Shown here piece by piece: positions 1 through 7,724 of a stretch of 64,000 bases of DNA (position 1 is its first letter; each line of letters begins with the position of its first letter). Made by a program: the position numbers and the translations under genes. The notes below the pieces were generated by a model. That model was not told the origin of the DNA, did not search any database, and worked only from the letters and a program-made list of their open reading frames with translations. Source of the DNA: Virgibacillus_O xinjiangensis (lineage in GTDB: Bacteria; Bacillota; Bacilli; Bacillales; Amphibacillaceae); the NCBI RefSeq assembly GCF_042643145.1, contig NZ_JBHRSA010000056.1, forward strand, positions 7,219 to 71,218, read 5' to 3'.

Positions 1-59
1 TAAAGTCTTATTAATTCCAGATTAATTTTGTCTTCCAATACTTGTTGAATATGTTCCAT
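1..59 (-). CDS. 5' end of a gene cut by the window edge
   Basis: An ATG at 59 is preceded by a strong ribosome site (aaaaggaggagaaat) and opens a frame that runs off the window after 19 codons (begins MEHIQQVLED). Too little is visible to name a family. It continues the leftward gene string of the mobile element. Confidence 0.6.
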   Translation of the reverse strand, partial: MEHIQQVLEDKINLELIRL

Positions 60-183
60 CCGTCTATTTCTCCTCCTTTTATTAATCGCTTTTCCTGCAG
101 TTTCTAATAAAGAAAACACCTTTCCTTACCTTGTTCTATTACAAGAAGAAAAGATGCTTTCAGGTCTTTATTCACATGTTCAT

Positions 184-471
184 CTAGTACTCTCTCGGCA
201 GCATTGCCACACAAGTGGTATGGGCATCCGTTTCTTCCAATACCACCCATATATTCTCCGGCAAGGACAGGAACAGCTTCTCTAGGACATTGCCATCCCC
301 GTCGATCACCAGTGTGGTTCCTTTCTGTTTATGGAAAGCGATAAAACAGCTTGTGTCCGCATGCTTTACTGCCGTCTTTATCACCTCCACCATGTTTTCA
401 TGGCTGCTGATATTGTCCTTCAAATAGTTTTCCAGTTTTGGCGTAACTGCCACCAAGAAATCTTTCACCAT
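184..471 (-). CDS. Hypothetical protein, 95 aa
   Basis: Soluble 95-residue protein with no family I recognise. The ATG at 471 has a good ribosome site (aaagggggag). It has a predicted helical N-terminal half and a beta-rich C-terminal half with a short GDGN segment, no signal peptide and no membrane segment. It lies 15 nt downstream of the CxxC protein gene and is probably co-transcribed with it as part of the left-hand accessory string of the ICE. Function unknown. Confidence 0.6.
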   Translation of the reverse strand: MVKDFLVAVTPKLENYLKDNISSHENMVEVIKTAVKHADTSCFIAFHKQKGTTLVIDGDGNVLEKLFLSLPENIWVVLEETDAHTTCVAMLPREY

Positions 472-486
472 GCATTTCTCCCCCTT

Positions 487-672
487 TTATCCTGCATACA
501 CATGCAATTCCTTGTACTGCTCCACAATGTCATGGAAGTTATCATCCGCCCAGTCCTCAAAACAGCCATTATCACAGAAGTAAACTTCCGCCTGTTCATC
601 GAAGAGGGCATCATCCAAGTTGGTTGGAGCATCACAGATTTCGCAGGTAACCCGTTCATCGTTCACTTTCAT
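487..672 (-). CDS. Small CxxC zinc-finger-like protein, 61 aa
   Basis: 61-residue acidic protein whose start at 672 is set by the ribosome site aaaggagaacg. Two cysteine pairs (CEIC near residue 10 and CDNGC near residue 33) suggest a zinc-binding treble-clef or ribbon. A longer open frame extends upstream to 969 but has no ribosome site and crosses a terminator hairpin and radC, so I reject it. It follows radC and an intrinsic terminator. Role unknown; small zinc proteins are common in conjugative elements. Confidence 0.6.
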   Translation of the reverse strand: MKVNDERVTCEICDAPTNLDDALFDEQAEVYFCDNGCFEDWADDNFHDIVEQYKELHVYAG

Positions 673-717
673 GGCATCGTTCTCCTTTCCGGTATCTTTT
701 ATCGGTATTCCAAAATT

Positions 718-758
718 AAAAAAGACACTCCGGCAACCTATGTCTCCGGAATGTCTTT
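718..758 (-). terminator. Intrinsic terminator between radC and the CxxC gene
   Basis: Read on the minus strand, a 10-bp stem (gacattccgg / ccggagtgtc, one G-U pair) is followed by six T. It sits after radC and just before the next start codon, like many other terminators in this element. Confidence 0.8.
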
Positions 759-782
759 TCACCATTTCTATACTTGTTCTTT

Positions 783-1433
783 TTACACAATGCCTTTCTC
801 TTTCAGACTGACAAAGTTTCGGTCTCCCAGTATCACGTGATCCAGCACCTCGATTCCAATAGTCTTTCCCGACTCCGACAACTTGTGGGTGATATGGATA
901 TCCTCTTGTGAGGGAGACGGAGTTCCACTGGGATGGTTGTGAGCCACAATCACGGAGGAAGCCGAACACTTCACCGCTTCACGAAAAAGCTCTCTCGGGT
1001 GAACGACCGAAGAATTGAGACTCCCGATGAAAATCGTCTTTTTATGCGTGACTTCATTCTTGGTGTTCAGCATCAGGGCGACGAAATGCTCCTGTTTGTA
1101 CTGGCGCATTTCCTCCATGAGGTAGTCGGCGGCATCATCTGGTGTACGGATGACGGTTCCGTGCTTGTTCTCTGTCTGGGTGTACCGCTTGCTCAACAGC
1201 ATCGCCGCATGGAGGGTCAGTGCCTGGTTATGCGTCAGCCCTTCCGCTTCCAGCTCATGGACGGTCATTTCAGCCAGACTGCGTACGGAATGCTCACTCA
1301 GTTTCAGCACCGTTTCTCTCGATGCGAATGGTCCCAGCACCACCGAAAGAATATCATACGTGCTGATCATGCCTTGTTCCCCGATGGAATCATACGTTGC
1401 CACTGCTTCTCTCGCTTTTTCTATCACGCTCAT
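783..1433 (-). CDS. radC: RadC family JAB-domain protein
   Basis: 216-residue RadC/JAB1-MPN protein. An N-terminal helix-hairpin-helix-like part is followed by the JAB metalloprotease-type site, with HNHPSGTPSPSQED near residue 160 giving the His-x-His and Asp zinc ligands. Start at 1433 is chosen for the ribosome site ggaaaggagataat; the open frame extends 13 codons further upstream without one. RadC proteins are frequent on ICEs, plasmids and prophages; their molecular role is unsettled, and a recombination or anti-restriction role is only inferred from context. Alternative hairpins lie in its leader (1451-1491). Confidence 0.9.
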   Translation of the reverse strand: MSVIEKAREAVATYDSIGEQGMISTYDILSVVLGPFASRETVLKLSEHSVRSLAEMTVHELEAEGLTHNQALTLHAAMLLSKRYTQTENKHGTVIRTPDDAADYLMEEMRQYKQEHFVALMLNTKNEVTHKKTIFIGSLNSSVVHPRELFREAVKCSASSVIVAHNHPSGTPSPSQEDIHITHKLSESGKTIGIEVLDHVILGDRNFVSLKEKGIV

Positions 1434-1450
1434 ATTATCTCCTTTCCACA

Positions 1451-1491
1451 CAAGACAGGAACCAGATGGCACCCGTCTTGCATGCCATCTG
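1451..1491 (-). promoter_or_regulatory. Two mutually exclusive hairpins in the radC leader
   Basis: On the minus strand cagatggc pairs with gccatctg (1463-1470 with 1484-1491). In the same stretch caagac pairs with gtcttg (1451-1456 with 1475-1480). The two pairings overlap and cannot coexist, and the radC ribosome site follows at once. This could be a translational switch; no T-run is present. Confidence 0.4.
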
Positions 1492-1548
1492 ATTGTATGC
1501 CTTGATGGAAGGCTTATTTTTAGTTATACTGACTTTAACAAATAAATT

Positions 1549-1920
1549 TTATTTTTTACGTGACGTAAACCTTTGCGTCACTTTTTTTGTGCCCAATTTG
1601 GAAAGGCGCTGTTCCTCCCAGTCCAACTTGTTGAGGTTGGCTTTGGAGATGTTCAGCATCTCCCATGGGTCAATGCCTTCCAAGGCCATTTCCCCTGCCA
1701 ACTCTTTCAAGTGCTGCCGATCGAATTTCCAGGAAACAGATTCATAGAAGTCCCAGACTTCCTCACCGGTATCGATTCCCCCATGCTCTTTCACATAGGA
1801 TTTCAATACAGCTTTCATCTGTCTCAGTGCAGCTTCCAACCGGTTGATTTCATTGGCTAGTTGAACTGCCTCCTCCTGTGTTTGCAATTCCTCTTCTTGT
1901 AATTTCAATGCGGTGCTCAA
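1549..1920 (-). CDS. Hypothetical coiled-coil protein, 123 aa
   Basis: 123-residue protein with a Glu/Gln/Leu-rich coiled coil over residues 5-45, a Trp-rich middle (WDFYESVSWKF) and a basic tail. Its start overlaps the stop of the upstream gene by 4 nt, implying translational coupling. It has the make-up of small nucleic-acid-associated proteins of phages and ICEs that follow recombination genes, but I do not recognise the family. Confidence 0.65.
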   Translation of the reverse strand: MSTALKLQEEELQTQEEAVQLANEINRLEAALRQMKAVLKSYVKEHGGIDTGEEVWDFYESVSWKFDRQHLKELAGEMALEGIDPWEMLNISKANLNKLDWEEQRLSKLGTKKVTQRFTSRKK

Positions 1921-2159
1921 TTCACTTCCACTCCTTTATTCATGTTTTGAAAAGAACCAATGCCCCGAAATTCCACTTCCTTCGTGGAGATCAAGAGAAA
2001 GATCTGATAAGCCTCTTTCAGACTCAATCTCCTGACCTCTTTTTGACCGGATAGGTGGAAATACTGTTTCCCCTTCCGTACCAGGAACTGGTTCTTGTTG
2101 TCCTCATCTGCAAATGCGATGAACACCTTCTTCTGCTTTTTGTACCATGCATAAGACAT
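1917..2159 (-). CDS. Hypothetical protein, 80 aa
   Basis: Small basic protein starting MSYAWYKKQKK. The ATG at 2159 lies 8-9 nt from the ribosome site aaaggagag; an ATG two codons upstream is too close to it. It couples to the coiled-coil gene through an ATGA overlap. An intrinsic terminator ends about 33 nt upstream of its start, so its expression should depend on readthrough. Function unknown. Confidence 0.6.
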   Translation of the reverse strand: MSYAWYKKQKKVFIAFADEDNKNQFLVRKGKQYFHLSGQKEVRRLSLKEAYQIFLLISTKEVEFRGIGSFQNMNKGVEVN

Positions 2160-2192
2160 GGACATCCTCTCCTTTGGATAAATTTTTATATT

Positions 2193-2230
2193 AAAAAAGC
2201 CCATTAGTCCCGTGGGGTCTAATCAGCTTC
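2193..2230 (-). terminator. Intrinsic terminator before the 80-aa gene
   Basis: Minus-strand stem aagctgattag / ctaatgggctt with one mismatch, then TTTTTT. It starts immediately after the stop codon of the upstream gene and is followed by the AT-rich tag aatataaaaa and the next ribosome site. Confidence 0.75.
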
Positions 2231-2231
2231 T

Positions 2232-2624
2232 TTAATCGGTGTTTATAGAGTTACGTTTTGAATGGAGAAAGTCATCTTCTTCCTCCCGGGTCAACACATG
2301 AAAATGAGATTGAAGGAACTCATCCAGAAGCATATGCTGCTCACCAGCCAGTCCGATGAGATCATCGATCGGTATGATGCCTTTTACCTTCTTAATGCCT
2401 AGGGATTGCTCGATGGTATGCATTTTCTGCGCACTACGTTCACCGACTACAACCAGCATCAATTCTCCTTGCCTAATTGGAAACACATCCTTTTTGGCAC
2501 GGCTGGCACACACTACCTCCGCAAGCAGCGGCGACTTCTCTTTGAATCTTTCCTTGTACTGTTTCCATTCATTTCGTAAATCTTTTTCAGTTTGGAATCG
2601 AATATAGGATTCCTGATATCCCAT
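2232..2624 (-). CDS. Hypothetical protein, 130 aa
   Basis: 130-residue soluble protein. Start at 2624 follows the ribosome site gaaagggagtg; the open frame extends upstream only through a terminator hairpin. Basic, Lys/Glu-rich, with an alpha/beta pattern around LMLVVVGERSAQKMHTIEQ; no family recognised. It is the first gene after the second leader with tandem terminators, so it appears to head a small regulated unit (this gene, the 80-aa gene, the coiled-coil gene, radC and beyond). Confidence 0.65.
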   Translation of the reverse strand: MGYQESYIRFQTEKDLRNEWKQYKERFKEKSPLLAEVVCASRAKKDVFPIRQGELMLVVVGERSAQKMHTIEQSLGIKKVKGIIPIDDLIGLAGEQHMLLDEFLQSHFHVLTREEEDDFLHSKRNSINTD

Positions 2625-2661
2625 TTGTTTTTCACTCCCTTTCTGTTGATTTTTATATAAT

Positions 2662-2740
2662 AAAAAAAGCCGACCAATCCTCGGAGGGATCAATCGACTC
2701 TTTTATTAGCATGAAAAAAGTATTGCAGACAGCAATACTT
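2662..2740 (-). terminator. Tandem intrinsic terminators in the leader of the 2.6-kb gene
   Basis: Two hairpins in series on the minus strand: first a perfect 9-bp stem (aagtattgc / gcaatactt, loop tgtct) then a T-run; second a 13-bp stem (with G-U pairs) at 2669-2699 then seven T. Both lie upstream of the start codon at 2624 and downstream of a conserved RNA motif (2843-2880), the same architecture as at 12117-12330. Confidence 0.8.
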
Positions 2741-2842
2741 GCTATATCTAGATTTGGCATTTATTTGTATTTATCGTGTCCGATAATATACCGCCTTTTT
2801 TCGTTTCATGTGGAAATCACCAAAACCAAAGGCCAGAGATGC

Positions 2843-2880
2843 TTTATGCCGACTCTCCTTCTTGAAGAAGGTGTGACGAC
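2843..2880 (-). ncRNA. Conserved structured leader motif, copy B
   Basis: Minus-strand RNA gtcgtcaca, then a 7-bp stem (ccttctt / aagaagg), then agagtcggcataaa. The flanks match the copy at 12292-12330 almost base for base, while the stem sequence differs but still pairs perfectly, which is covariation. It precedes tandem terminators and a gene start. I read it as a cis-acting antitermination or attenuation element; function is inferred. Confidence 0.55.
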
Positions 2881-2982
2881 CGCTGCACAGGATGCAGATT
2901 GAATACTTAATAATATACTGTTAGCTTACTGGAATAGTCTGAATTTGTCAAATATGAAATGTCAGTTGGACAACGTCCCTAG

Positions 2983-3153
2983 TTGTTAGTTCTGGTTTTA
3001 GTCACCATCCTATCCGTAGGTTATGGTGACCTTGTTCCGGTAGGACCAGCAAGACTTTTCGCCCTCCTAGAAGCCGGAATCGGTCTTCTGCTGCCATCCG
3101 CCTATTTCATGAAAGCCATCAGCAGTTCTGATAATAAGAAAGAGGAAAATTAA
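2983..3153 (+). pseudogene. Remnant of a two-TM potassium channel
   Basis: The open frame reads LLVLVLVTILSVGYGDLVP: the end of a pore helix and the K+ selectivity filter (SVGYGD). It continues through an inner helix and a charged tail to a stop at 3153. The first membrane helix and start codon are missing, and a TAG lies just upstream. It resembles the C-terminal third of Ion_trans_2 channels. This is a 5'-truncated remnant, probably not expressed. Confidence 0.6.
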
Positions 3154-3159
3154 ACAGCA

Positions 3160-3195
3160 AGAACCCATCATACCTTTGTCGGGTTCTCTGCTTTT
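3160..3195 (+). terminator. Intrinsic terminator after the channel remnant
   Basis: agaaccc pairs with gggttct across a 14-nt loop, followed by ctgctttt. It is positioned right after the stop of the channel remnant, so it probably came in with that gene. Confidence 0.6.
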
Positions 3196-3218
3196 AAGGG
3201 AAAGCCATTATTTAATGA

Positions 3219-3338
3219 TTAATAACCTCCTCCGAAACTACCTACATATCCGCCTGCACCAACAATAATGAGCAGGATAAAAAGCACGACAATTAAAGCG
3301 AAGCCATTTCCAGAACCGAAACCTTCACCATAGCCCAT
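3219..3338 (-). CDS. yjcZ: YjcZ family sporulation protein
   Basis: 39-residue protein, MGYGEGFGSG then a single hydrophobic helix (FALIVVLFILLIIVGAGG) and a Gly-rich end. This is the hallmark of the YjcZ/YtzC small membrane proteins of spore-formers, which are expressed or found during sporulation. Start at 3338 has the ribosome site aaaggaggg. It is a stand-alone gene in the patchwork cargo region. Family call secure; function not well known. Confidence 0.85.
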   Translation of the reverse strand: MGYGEGFGSGNGFALIVVLFILLIIVGAGGYVGSFGGGY

Positions 3339-3478
3339 ACATATTCCCTCCTTTACTGTGGAATCACTATTAAGGTATGGCAGGGAGAAAAATCAGTGAG
3401 GTATAACTGTTTATTTTAGCAGAACCTGTACATTTTGCTTACACACATCAAGTATCAGCACTATCATTCGATCTCACT

Positions 3479-3513
3479 AAAAATGGGAGTACTCTCTGAG
3501 CACTCCCATTTTT
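3479..3513. terminator. Bidirectional intrinsic terminator
   Basis: aaaaatgggagt / cactcccattttt hairpin with A- and T-runs on either side, so it can work in both directions. It lies just past the stop of the DUF421 gene. Confidence 0.8.
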
Positions 3514-3522
3514 CTGGATGCA

Positions 3523-4197
3523 TTATGACTGTAGCTGTACATAAAATCCCTGGTTCGGATTCCATTCAGCAAATTGAATGTCACTTAATGGATAATTTCT
3601 TTTCTTAAGTTCGTTCAACAGCCAATTCCTGTCTTTTCCTGCCTGTTTGAGAGCAGGATTGTTTATATCTCCCTCTTCCACGAGAAGGTAAGTCAGACTA
3701 TTTTCAGGAAATTCTTCTTTAAACTCCTGCCGGGAAACGGGTTCCTCTCCAGCCCTTTCCAGTACGGTCAATTGGCCGCTGTTTTCCAAAATAGCATAAT
3801 TAACTTGGCCAATCGAGAATATTCCCTGCATCCGAAGCAGTTCACGGACCTGTTCCGTTTCCAGCTTATGCTTTTTCATTGCCTTCATATTGATTTTCCC
3901 ATTTTCAATAATCAAGGTAGGGCTTCCTTTTATAAGGTGACGCCAGTTATCAAACTTCTGCGTGGTTGTTTCAATGATATAGATCAGAATGGTCCAGATA
4001 GCTAAAGCTGTCAATATGTGGCCCACGTTCGTCGAACTGCTGTAAATTCCCTCTTCAATTATTCCTCCTAAAATCAGCGCATAGACGAAATCCAAAGGAG
4101 TGACCTGGGCCATTTCTTTCTTGCCCAGTAATCGGGTCACAATGATAACTCCAATCATGCCTACTGCTAATTTGATGGCAATAGATAGAAACATCAT
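3523..4197 (-). CDS. DUF421/YetF-like membrane protein
   Basis: 224-residue protein with three N-terminal membrane helices (about 5-90) followed by a cytosolic alpha/beta domain containing the conserved PTLIIENGKI segment and a second strand-rich half (about 105-210). This is the layout of the DUF421 family (B. subtilis YetF, YrbG, YdfR). YetF-type proteins are spore or membrane proteins of unclear biochemical role. Start at 4197 follows aaaggagac. Single-gene unit closed by the terminator at 3479-3513. Confidence 0.85.
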   Translation of the reverse strand: MMFLSIAIKLAVGMIGVIIVTRLLGKKEMAQVTPLDFVYALILGGIIEEGIYSSSTNVGHILTALAIWTILIYIIETTTQKFDNWRHLIKGSPTLIIENGKINMKAMKKHKLETEQVRELLRMQGIFSIGQVNYAILENSGQLTVLERAGEEPVSRQEFKEEFPENSLTYLLVEEGDINNPALKQAGKDRNWLLNELKKRNYPLSDIQFAEWNPNQGFYVQLQS

Positions 4198-4328
4198 CTT
4201 AAGCTGTCTCCTTTCCGTGTGTTTGATTGATACATACCCCTGTGTACAACAACCTAAACGATAAGAACCCCTTCAAAACGGATCGATTCTTCTTCAAACA
4301 ACAAGCATAGTAATAAACAGGCATCCTA

Positions 4329-4739
4329 TTAAATAAGGAGCAGGAGAACCGTATATAACCCACCGCCTAAGAAGAATGCCATGAAGCTGCTCCGCCTCTC
4401 TTCCGGCAGTTCTTCTTTCATCACATTCAAGAGGACACTACCGGCAAGAAACGAGAATAACAATGCTGTAGCCAGTTCATTGATTTCCACAAACTCCCCT
4501 ACCAGTCCTCCGAGAAGTATCCCAGCAGCCAACAACCACTTGCCATAATGGTCATAACTATCCTGATAGCTATCCCGTAAAGCATGGTCATTGGTAATAA
4601 ATACATAAGCGACGGAGATTCCACCTGCGGCTGACAACAACTTGCTCCTAGGGATATGGCTGAGAAACGTCATATGTTTGGAAGACAGATGAACTGCTAT
4701 AAAGCCGGCAAGGCATAGGATACTCCAAAGATAAAGCAT
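4329..4739 (-). CDS. Internally deleted polytopic membrane protein
   Basis: 136-residue hydrophobic protein. The N-terminal part (HIPRSKLLSAAGGISVAYVF) and the C-terminal part (NDHALRDSY ... AGSVLLNVMKEELPEERRS) match, from memory, the two ends of a widespread membrane protein family of about 230-240 residues. Here the ends are joined directly: about 100 middle residues, including the usual HLLPEL segment, are absent without loss of frame. It may be a naturally deleted, non-functional or altered version. Start at 4739 follows a weak aaggtggtgaagg site. Confidence 0.55.
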   Translation of the reverse strand: MLYLWSILCLAGFIAVHLSSKHMTFLSHIPRSKLLSAAGGISVAYVFITNDHALRDSYQDSYDHYGKWLLAAGILLGGLVGEFVEINELATALLFSFLAGSVLLNVMKEELPEERRSSFMAFFLGGGLYTVLLLLI

Positions 4740-4896
4740 CCTTCACCACCTTTTCTTCAATCTATAAAGTCCATTCCCCAACCATAGAGTTGGTATGTGT
4801 TTGCCTCGGGAATAAAACTCCCCGCCAAGAAGGTGTTTACCCATGCAACCGTGAAAGGAAATGGTATATGAGTCTCAAAAAAAGGAGCTGATTTTA

Positions 4897-5289
4897 ATGG
4901 CCGATCTAGAGAGCATAGCAAAGAAATTCGGTGACATCTTGGGCGCAGAAGCCTCCACTGAGGATGGTATGGGAGCTGTAGAGAAGGAAAGAGATTTAGA
5001 TGTGACGGTACAAGGACGCCCATTCAAAAGTGAACTGAGCATGGAAATTCACTTTGAGGCTTTAGAAGATGATGGAACTGCCCTCAACCATGCAGAAATC
5101 GTCCTTCTCCCCGAAGAGATTCCTGATTTCACCAGAGCCTTGGGTAAGAACGACCTGACCATTACAGCTTTGCATAATCATTGGTTGTTTGCCAAGCCAA
5201 GCATCAAATACCTGCATGTCCAATCAGTGGAAAAACCCGAAGAGTTCGCAAAGAAATTAGCCGATTCCATTGAAGTTCTGAAAGTCTAG
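4897..5289 (+). CDS. DUF1259 (LppY/LpqO-like) protein, single domain
   Basis: 130-residue soluble protein. Start at 4897 has the ribosome site aaaggagctg; the 12 upstream codons of the open frame lack one. The conserved ALHNHWLFAKP segment and the final LHVQSVEKPEEFAKKLADSIEVL match the DUF1259 family, usually seen as tandem domains in actinobacteria and bacilli. No signal peptide is present. An intrinsic terminator follows. Biochemical role unknown. Confidence 0.7.
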   Translation: MADLESIAKKFGDILGAEASTEDGMGAVEKERDLDVTVQGRPFKSELSMEIHFEALEDDGTALNHAEIVLLPEEIPDFTRALGKNDLTITALHNHWLFAKPSIKYLHVQSVEKPEEFAKKLADSIEVLKV

Positions 5290-5300
5290 ATGATCAAGAA

Positions 5301-5337
5301 ACTATCCCTGAATACACAACAGGGATAGCCTTTTTTT
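5301..5337 (+). terminator. Intrinsic terminator after DUF1259 gene
   Basis: ctatccctg / cagggatag stem with a short loop, followed by cc and seven T. Confidence 0.85.
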
Positions 5338-5381
5338 GCACATTATGTTTAAGAATTTATCACAGAAAAAGGAGGTGTAGA

Positions 5382-5666
5382 ATGCCGGGAGTAAAAAACG
5401 AAAAGAATTACTATGATATTCAAATGGGTAAATTCGAAGTCTTCTTTCGGAAAAAGTATAAATTTCTATCTATCGCCAATGACATCGGCCTGGGCATATG
5501 GTTTCTAGTCGGAAGCATCTTATTCTTATTCCATTCGACTCAGACGGCGGGAACCATTCTCTTCATCATAGGCAGTGCGCAACTGTTAGGGCGACCCATT
5601 TTAAAATTGATGCACGCATTCTTTGTGAGAAAGGACACACAAAGGAGTCAGAGTGGTAATCACTGA
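5382..5666 (+). CDS. YrhK-like small membrane protein, 94 aa
   Basis: 94 residues with a charged N-terminus, two membrane helices (about 38-58 and 62-82) and a basic tail. The spacing FEVFFRKKYKF ... GIWFLVGSILF is typical of YrhK-domain proteins. The start follows a strong site (aaaaggaggtgtag). Single-gene unit between two terminators. Function unknown. Confidence 0.65.
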   Translation: MPGVKNEKNYYDIQMGKFEVFFRKKYKFLSIANDIGLGIWFLVGSILFLFHSTQTAGTILFIIGSAQLLGRPILKLMHAFFVRKDTQRSQSGNH

Positions 5667-5680
5667 ATTGCCCATAACAA

Positions 5681-5708
5681 ACCCCCATATCTTTTCCGAT
5701 ATGGGGGT
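5681..5708. terminator. Terminator between converging YrhK-like and yjzC genes
   Basis: Perfect 10-bp stem acccccatat / atatgggggt with an 8-nt loop between two convergent genes. T-runs are weak, so termination strength is uncertain. Confidence 0.6.
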
Positions 5709-5721
5709 ATACCATTATTGA

Positions 5722-5895
5722 TTACTTCTTCTCGTAGTAGGCTGCTTCCCTACTGGATGGGGACGGCGGGAAGTTTTCGCCTTTTTCCAAATCGATTTCC
5801 GTATCATCGCTCTCATTATTTCCGTTCACCAGACCGACGACTTTGTACGTTCCATTCTCAGGTGCTTCTTGTCCTGTCTTAAATTGTTCTGCCAT
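5722..5895 (-). CDS. yjzC: YjzC family protein
   Basis: 57-residue protein beginning MAEQFKTGQEAPENGTYKVV, the GQ.AP.NGTY signature of the YjzC family of Bacillaceae. The start at 5895 follows ggaggtgttct. These proteins are small and hydrophilic and of unknown function. Monocistronic, converging with the YrhK-like gene. Confidence 0.8.
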   Translation of the reverse strand: MAEQFKTGQEAPENGTYKVVGLVNGNNESDDTEIDLEKGENFPPSPSSREAAYYEKK

Positions 5896-6197
5896 TTTAG
5901 AACACCTCCAGATAATTTTAGGAAGTAGTTATTCCTTACAACCTCTATTACACTGTAAGCTTTTTCTTAAACCTCTTTTATTATAATCAGCCTGAATGCT
6001 CAACAACAACTTTGATAAAGTTGATTTCTTGATTATATTAAAGCATCAGCACCATAGACATAGAAACCTTCTAGGAGAGGAAAATAAAGATTGGGCAAAT
6101 GGAATAACATTCTCCCATGAAGCAGGTTCATTGAAGTATCATACGAAGCCCTTTTATAATTTCATTGTGCATCTAATTGAAAGAAAGGACGTAGGTG
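5896..6197. other. Gene-free spacer
   Basis: About 300 AT-rich bases between yjzC and the oxidoreductase pseudogene. I see no coding frame with a ribosome site. A 7-bp inverted repeat (caacttt gat aaagttg, 6007-6023) is the only structure noted and could be an operator for either neighbour. Confidence 0.4.
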
Positions 6198-7317
6198 ATG
6201 ACATACGATCAGTTATTCTCAACTTTTAGGCTAGGCAATCATTCACTGGATAGCCGTTTTGTTGTGGCACCGATGACACGAATTTCCGGAGAGAAAGATG
6301 GGCGTGCTTCGGAAGTGATGAAACATTATTATGAACGCTACGCCAAAGGAGGGTTCAGCATCGTCATTTCGGAAGGAATCTACCCGGATGAAAGTTACAG
6401 TCAAGGCTACCTGGGCCAGCCTGGCCTTGCCAACGATGCTCAAGTCCAATCATGGAAACCTGTCGTTGAAGCAGTCAGAAATCATGGAGCAAAGTTCATC
6501 GCCCAGCTTATGCATGCAGGCGGGCAATCTCAGGGGAACACGTTCACCGATGAAACAATCGCCCCTTCTGATATCGCACCCAAAGGGGAACAGTTAGGTT
6601 TCTATGGAGGTTCCGGGCCATTTCAAACCCCAAAGGCCATGACCAAGGATGATATTACGGACGTAAAGGATGCATTTGTACAAAGTGCTTTACGTGCTAA
6701 AGAGGCTGGTTTTGACGGCGTAGAATTACATGGTGCCAATGGTTACCTACTTGACCAATTCCTTACCGATTACCTTAACAAACGGGAGGATGAATACGGT
6801 GGTTCTGTAGAAAAGCGCCTTCGATTATTACTAGAGGTGATTGAGAAAGTTCGAAGTGCGGTTGGTGAAGACATTGTCGTAGGCATCCTCTCAGATCAAA
6901 GTAGCAGACTCTGCTCATAAATGGACAGGCGGCGAACAAGAGGCTGAGTACATTTTCTCCAAATTAAGTGAATCAGCCTTAGATTATATCCACGTTACGG
7001 ATGGAGATGCAAACGCACCGGCGTTTGGAGAAGGTACTCGCACATTAGCGGAAGCAGCCAAAGACTTCGGTAGTCTCCCTGTCATAGCAAACGGCAAACT
7101 TGGTGATCCAGAGAAAGCTGAGCAATTGTTAAAAGAGGGAAAGGCTGACCTTGTATCACTCGGTACGAGCGCTTTAGCTAACCCTGATTTTCCAAACCGC
7201 GTCCAACAAGGCAAAAAGTTAAAGAACTTTGATTTTGAGAAAACACTCTTGCCTCAAGCTGGAATCAAAGAGCATGAACTTCAAGCGGAACTTGTCCATA
7301 GTCGCAAGCTCTCTTGA
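6198..7317 (+). pseudogene. Old-yellow-enzyme family NADH:flavin oxidoreductase, frameshifted
   Basis: The first 230 codons read as a normal OYE-family TIM barrel: VVAPMTRIS near the N-terminus, FIAQLMHAGGQ, and GFDGVELHGANGYLLDQF carrying the FMN/substrate residues. Near 6890 the frame shifts; the C-terminal part (SQIKVADSAHKW to ELVHSRKLS) continues in another frame to 7317. One base too many or two too few around 6885-6893 breaks the gene. OYE enzymes reduce activated alkenes with NAD(P)H. Unless this is a sequencing error the product is truncated and lacks the phosphate-binding end of the barrel. Confidence 0.8.
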
Positions 7318-7724
7318 AATGACAAGATATAAATTACAATAAGAAATAAAACCGCACTGGGACCAGAAATATTATGCCCTTACCCATAAGAAACGCTGGT
7401 AGGCTATTCGCCCCCAGCGTTTCTTATAGTTTACACATATGCTAAAGCTTCAATGGACCAAACTGAGGATAAACTTCGAAGAGGAGCCAAAGTTGGGGCC
7501 ATTTCAGGTTGCACCTTCTGCAGTCTTGCAGGCCTGATTGCTAAATTCGGGCTTATTGACTGTGTCGAGATATTTTCTCATTTCCTTCCCCGTTTTTCGC
7601 TTACTTATCAGTGAGCATCAAACTTCATCATTCTATACCCCAGACCTAGGCAGTCACCCACTCCTTTTTCAGCTAGGTGAATAACATGAAGTGTTGTGCT
7701 ATTAAAAATAACGGGGGTTTTTTC
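7318..7724. other. Spacer with a 14-bp inverted repeat and a possible gene remnant
   Basis: A long inverted repeat (ataagaaacgctgg / ccagcgtttcttat, 7386-7427) follows the oxidoreductase pseudogene and may be its terminator, although the T-run is poor. Downstream, a 53-codon frame beginning MDQTEDKLRRGAKVGAISG (about 7453) has no ribosome site and no family I recognise; it may be a decayed gene. Confidence 0.4.

Noticed and set aside
487..969. 160-codon extension of the CxxC gene
   Set aside because: The upstream part crosses a terminator and antisense/out-of-frame radC sequence without a ribosome site.
7453..7614. 53-codon frame MDQTEDKLRRGAKVG...
   Set aside because: No ribosome site and no recognised family; may be a remnant but not supported as a gene.
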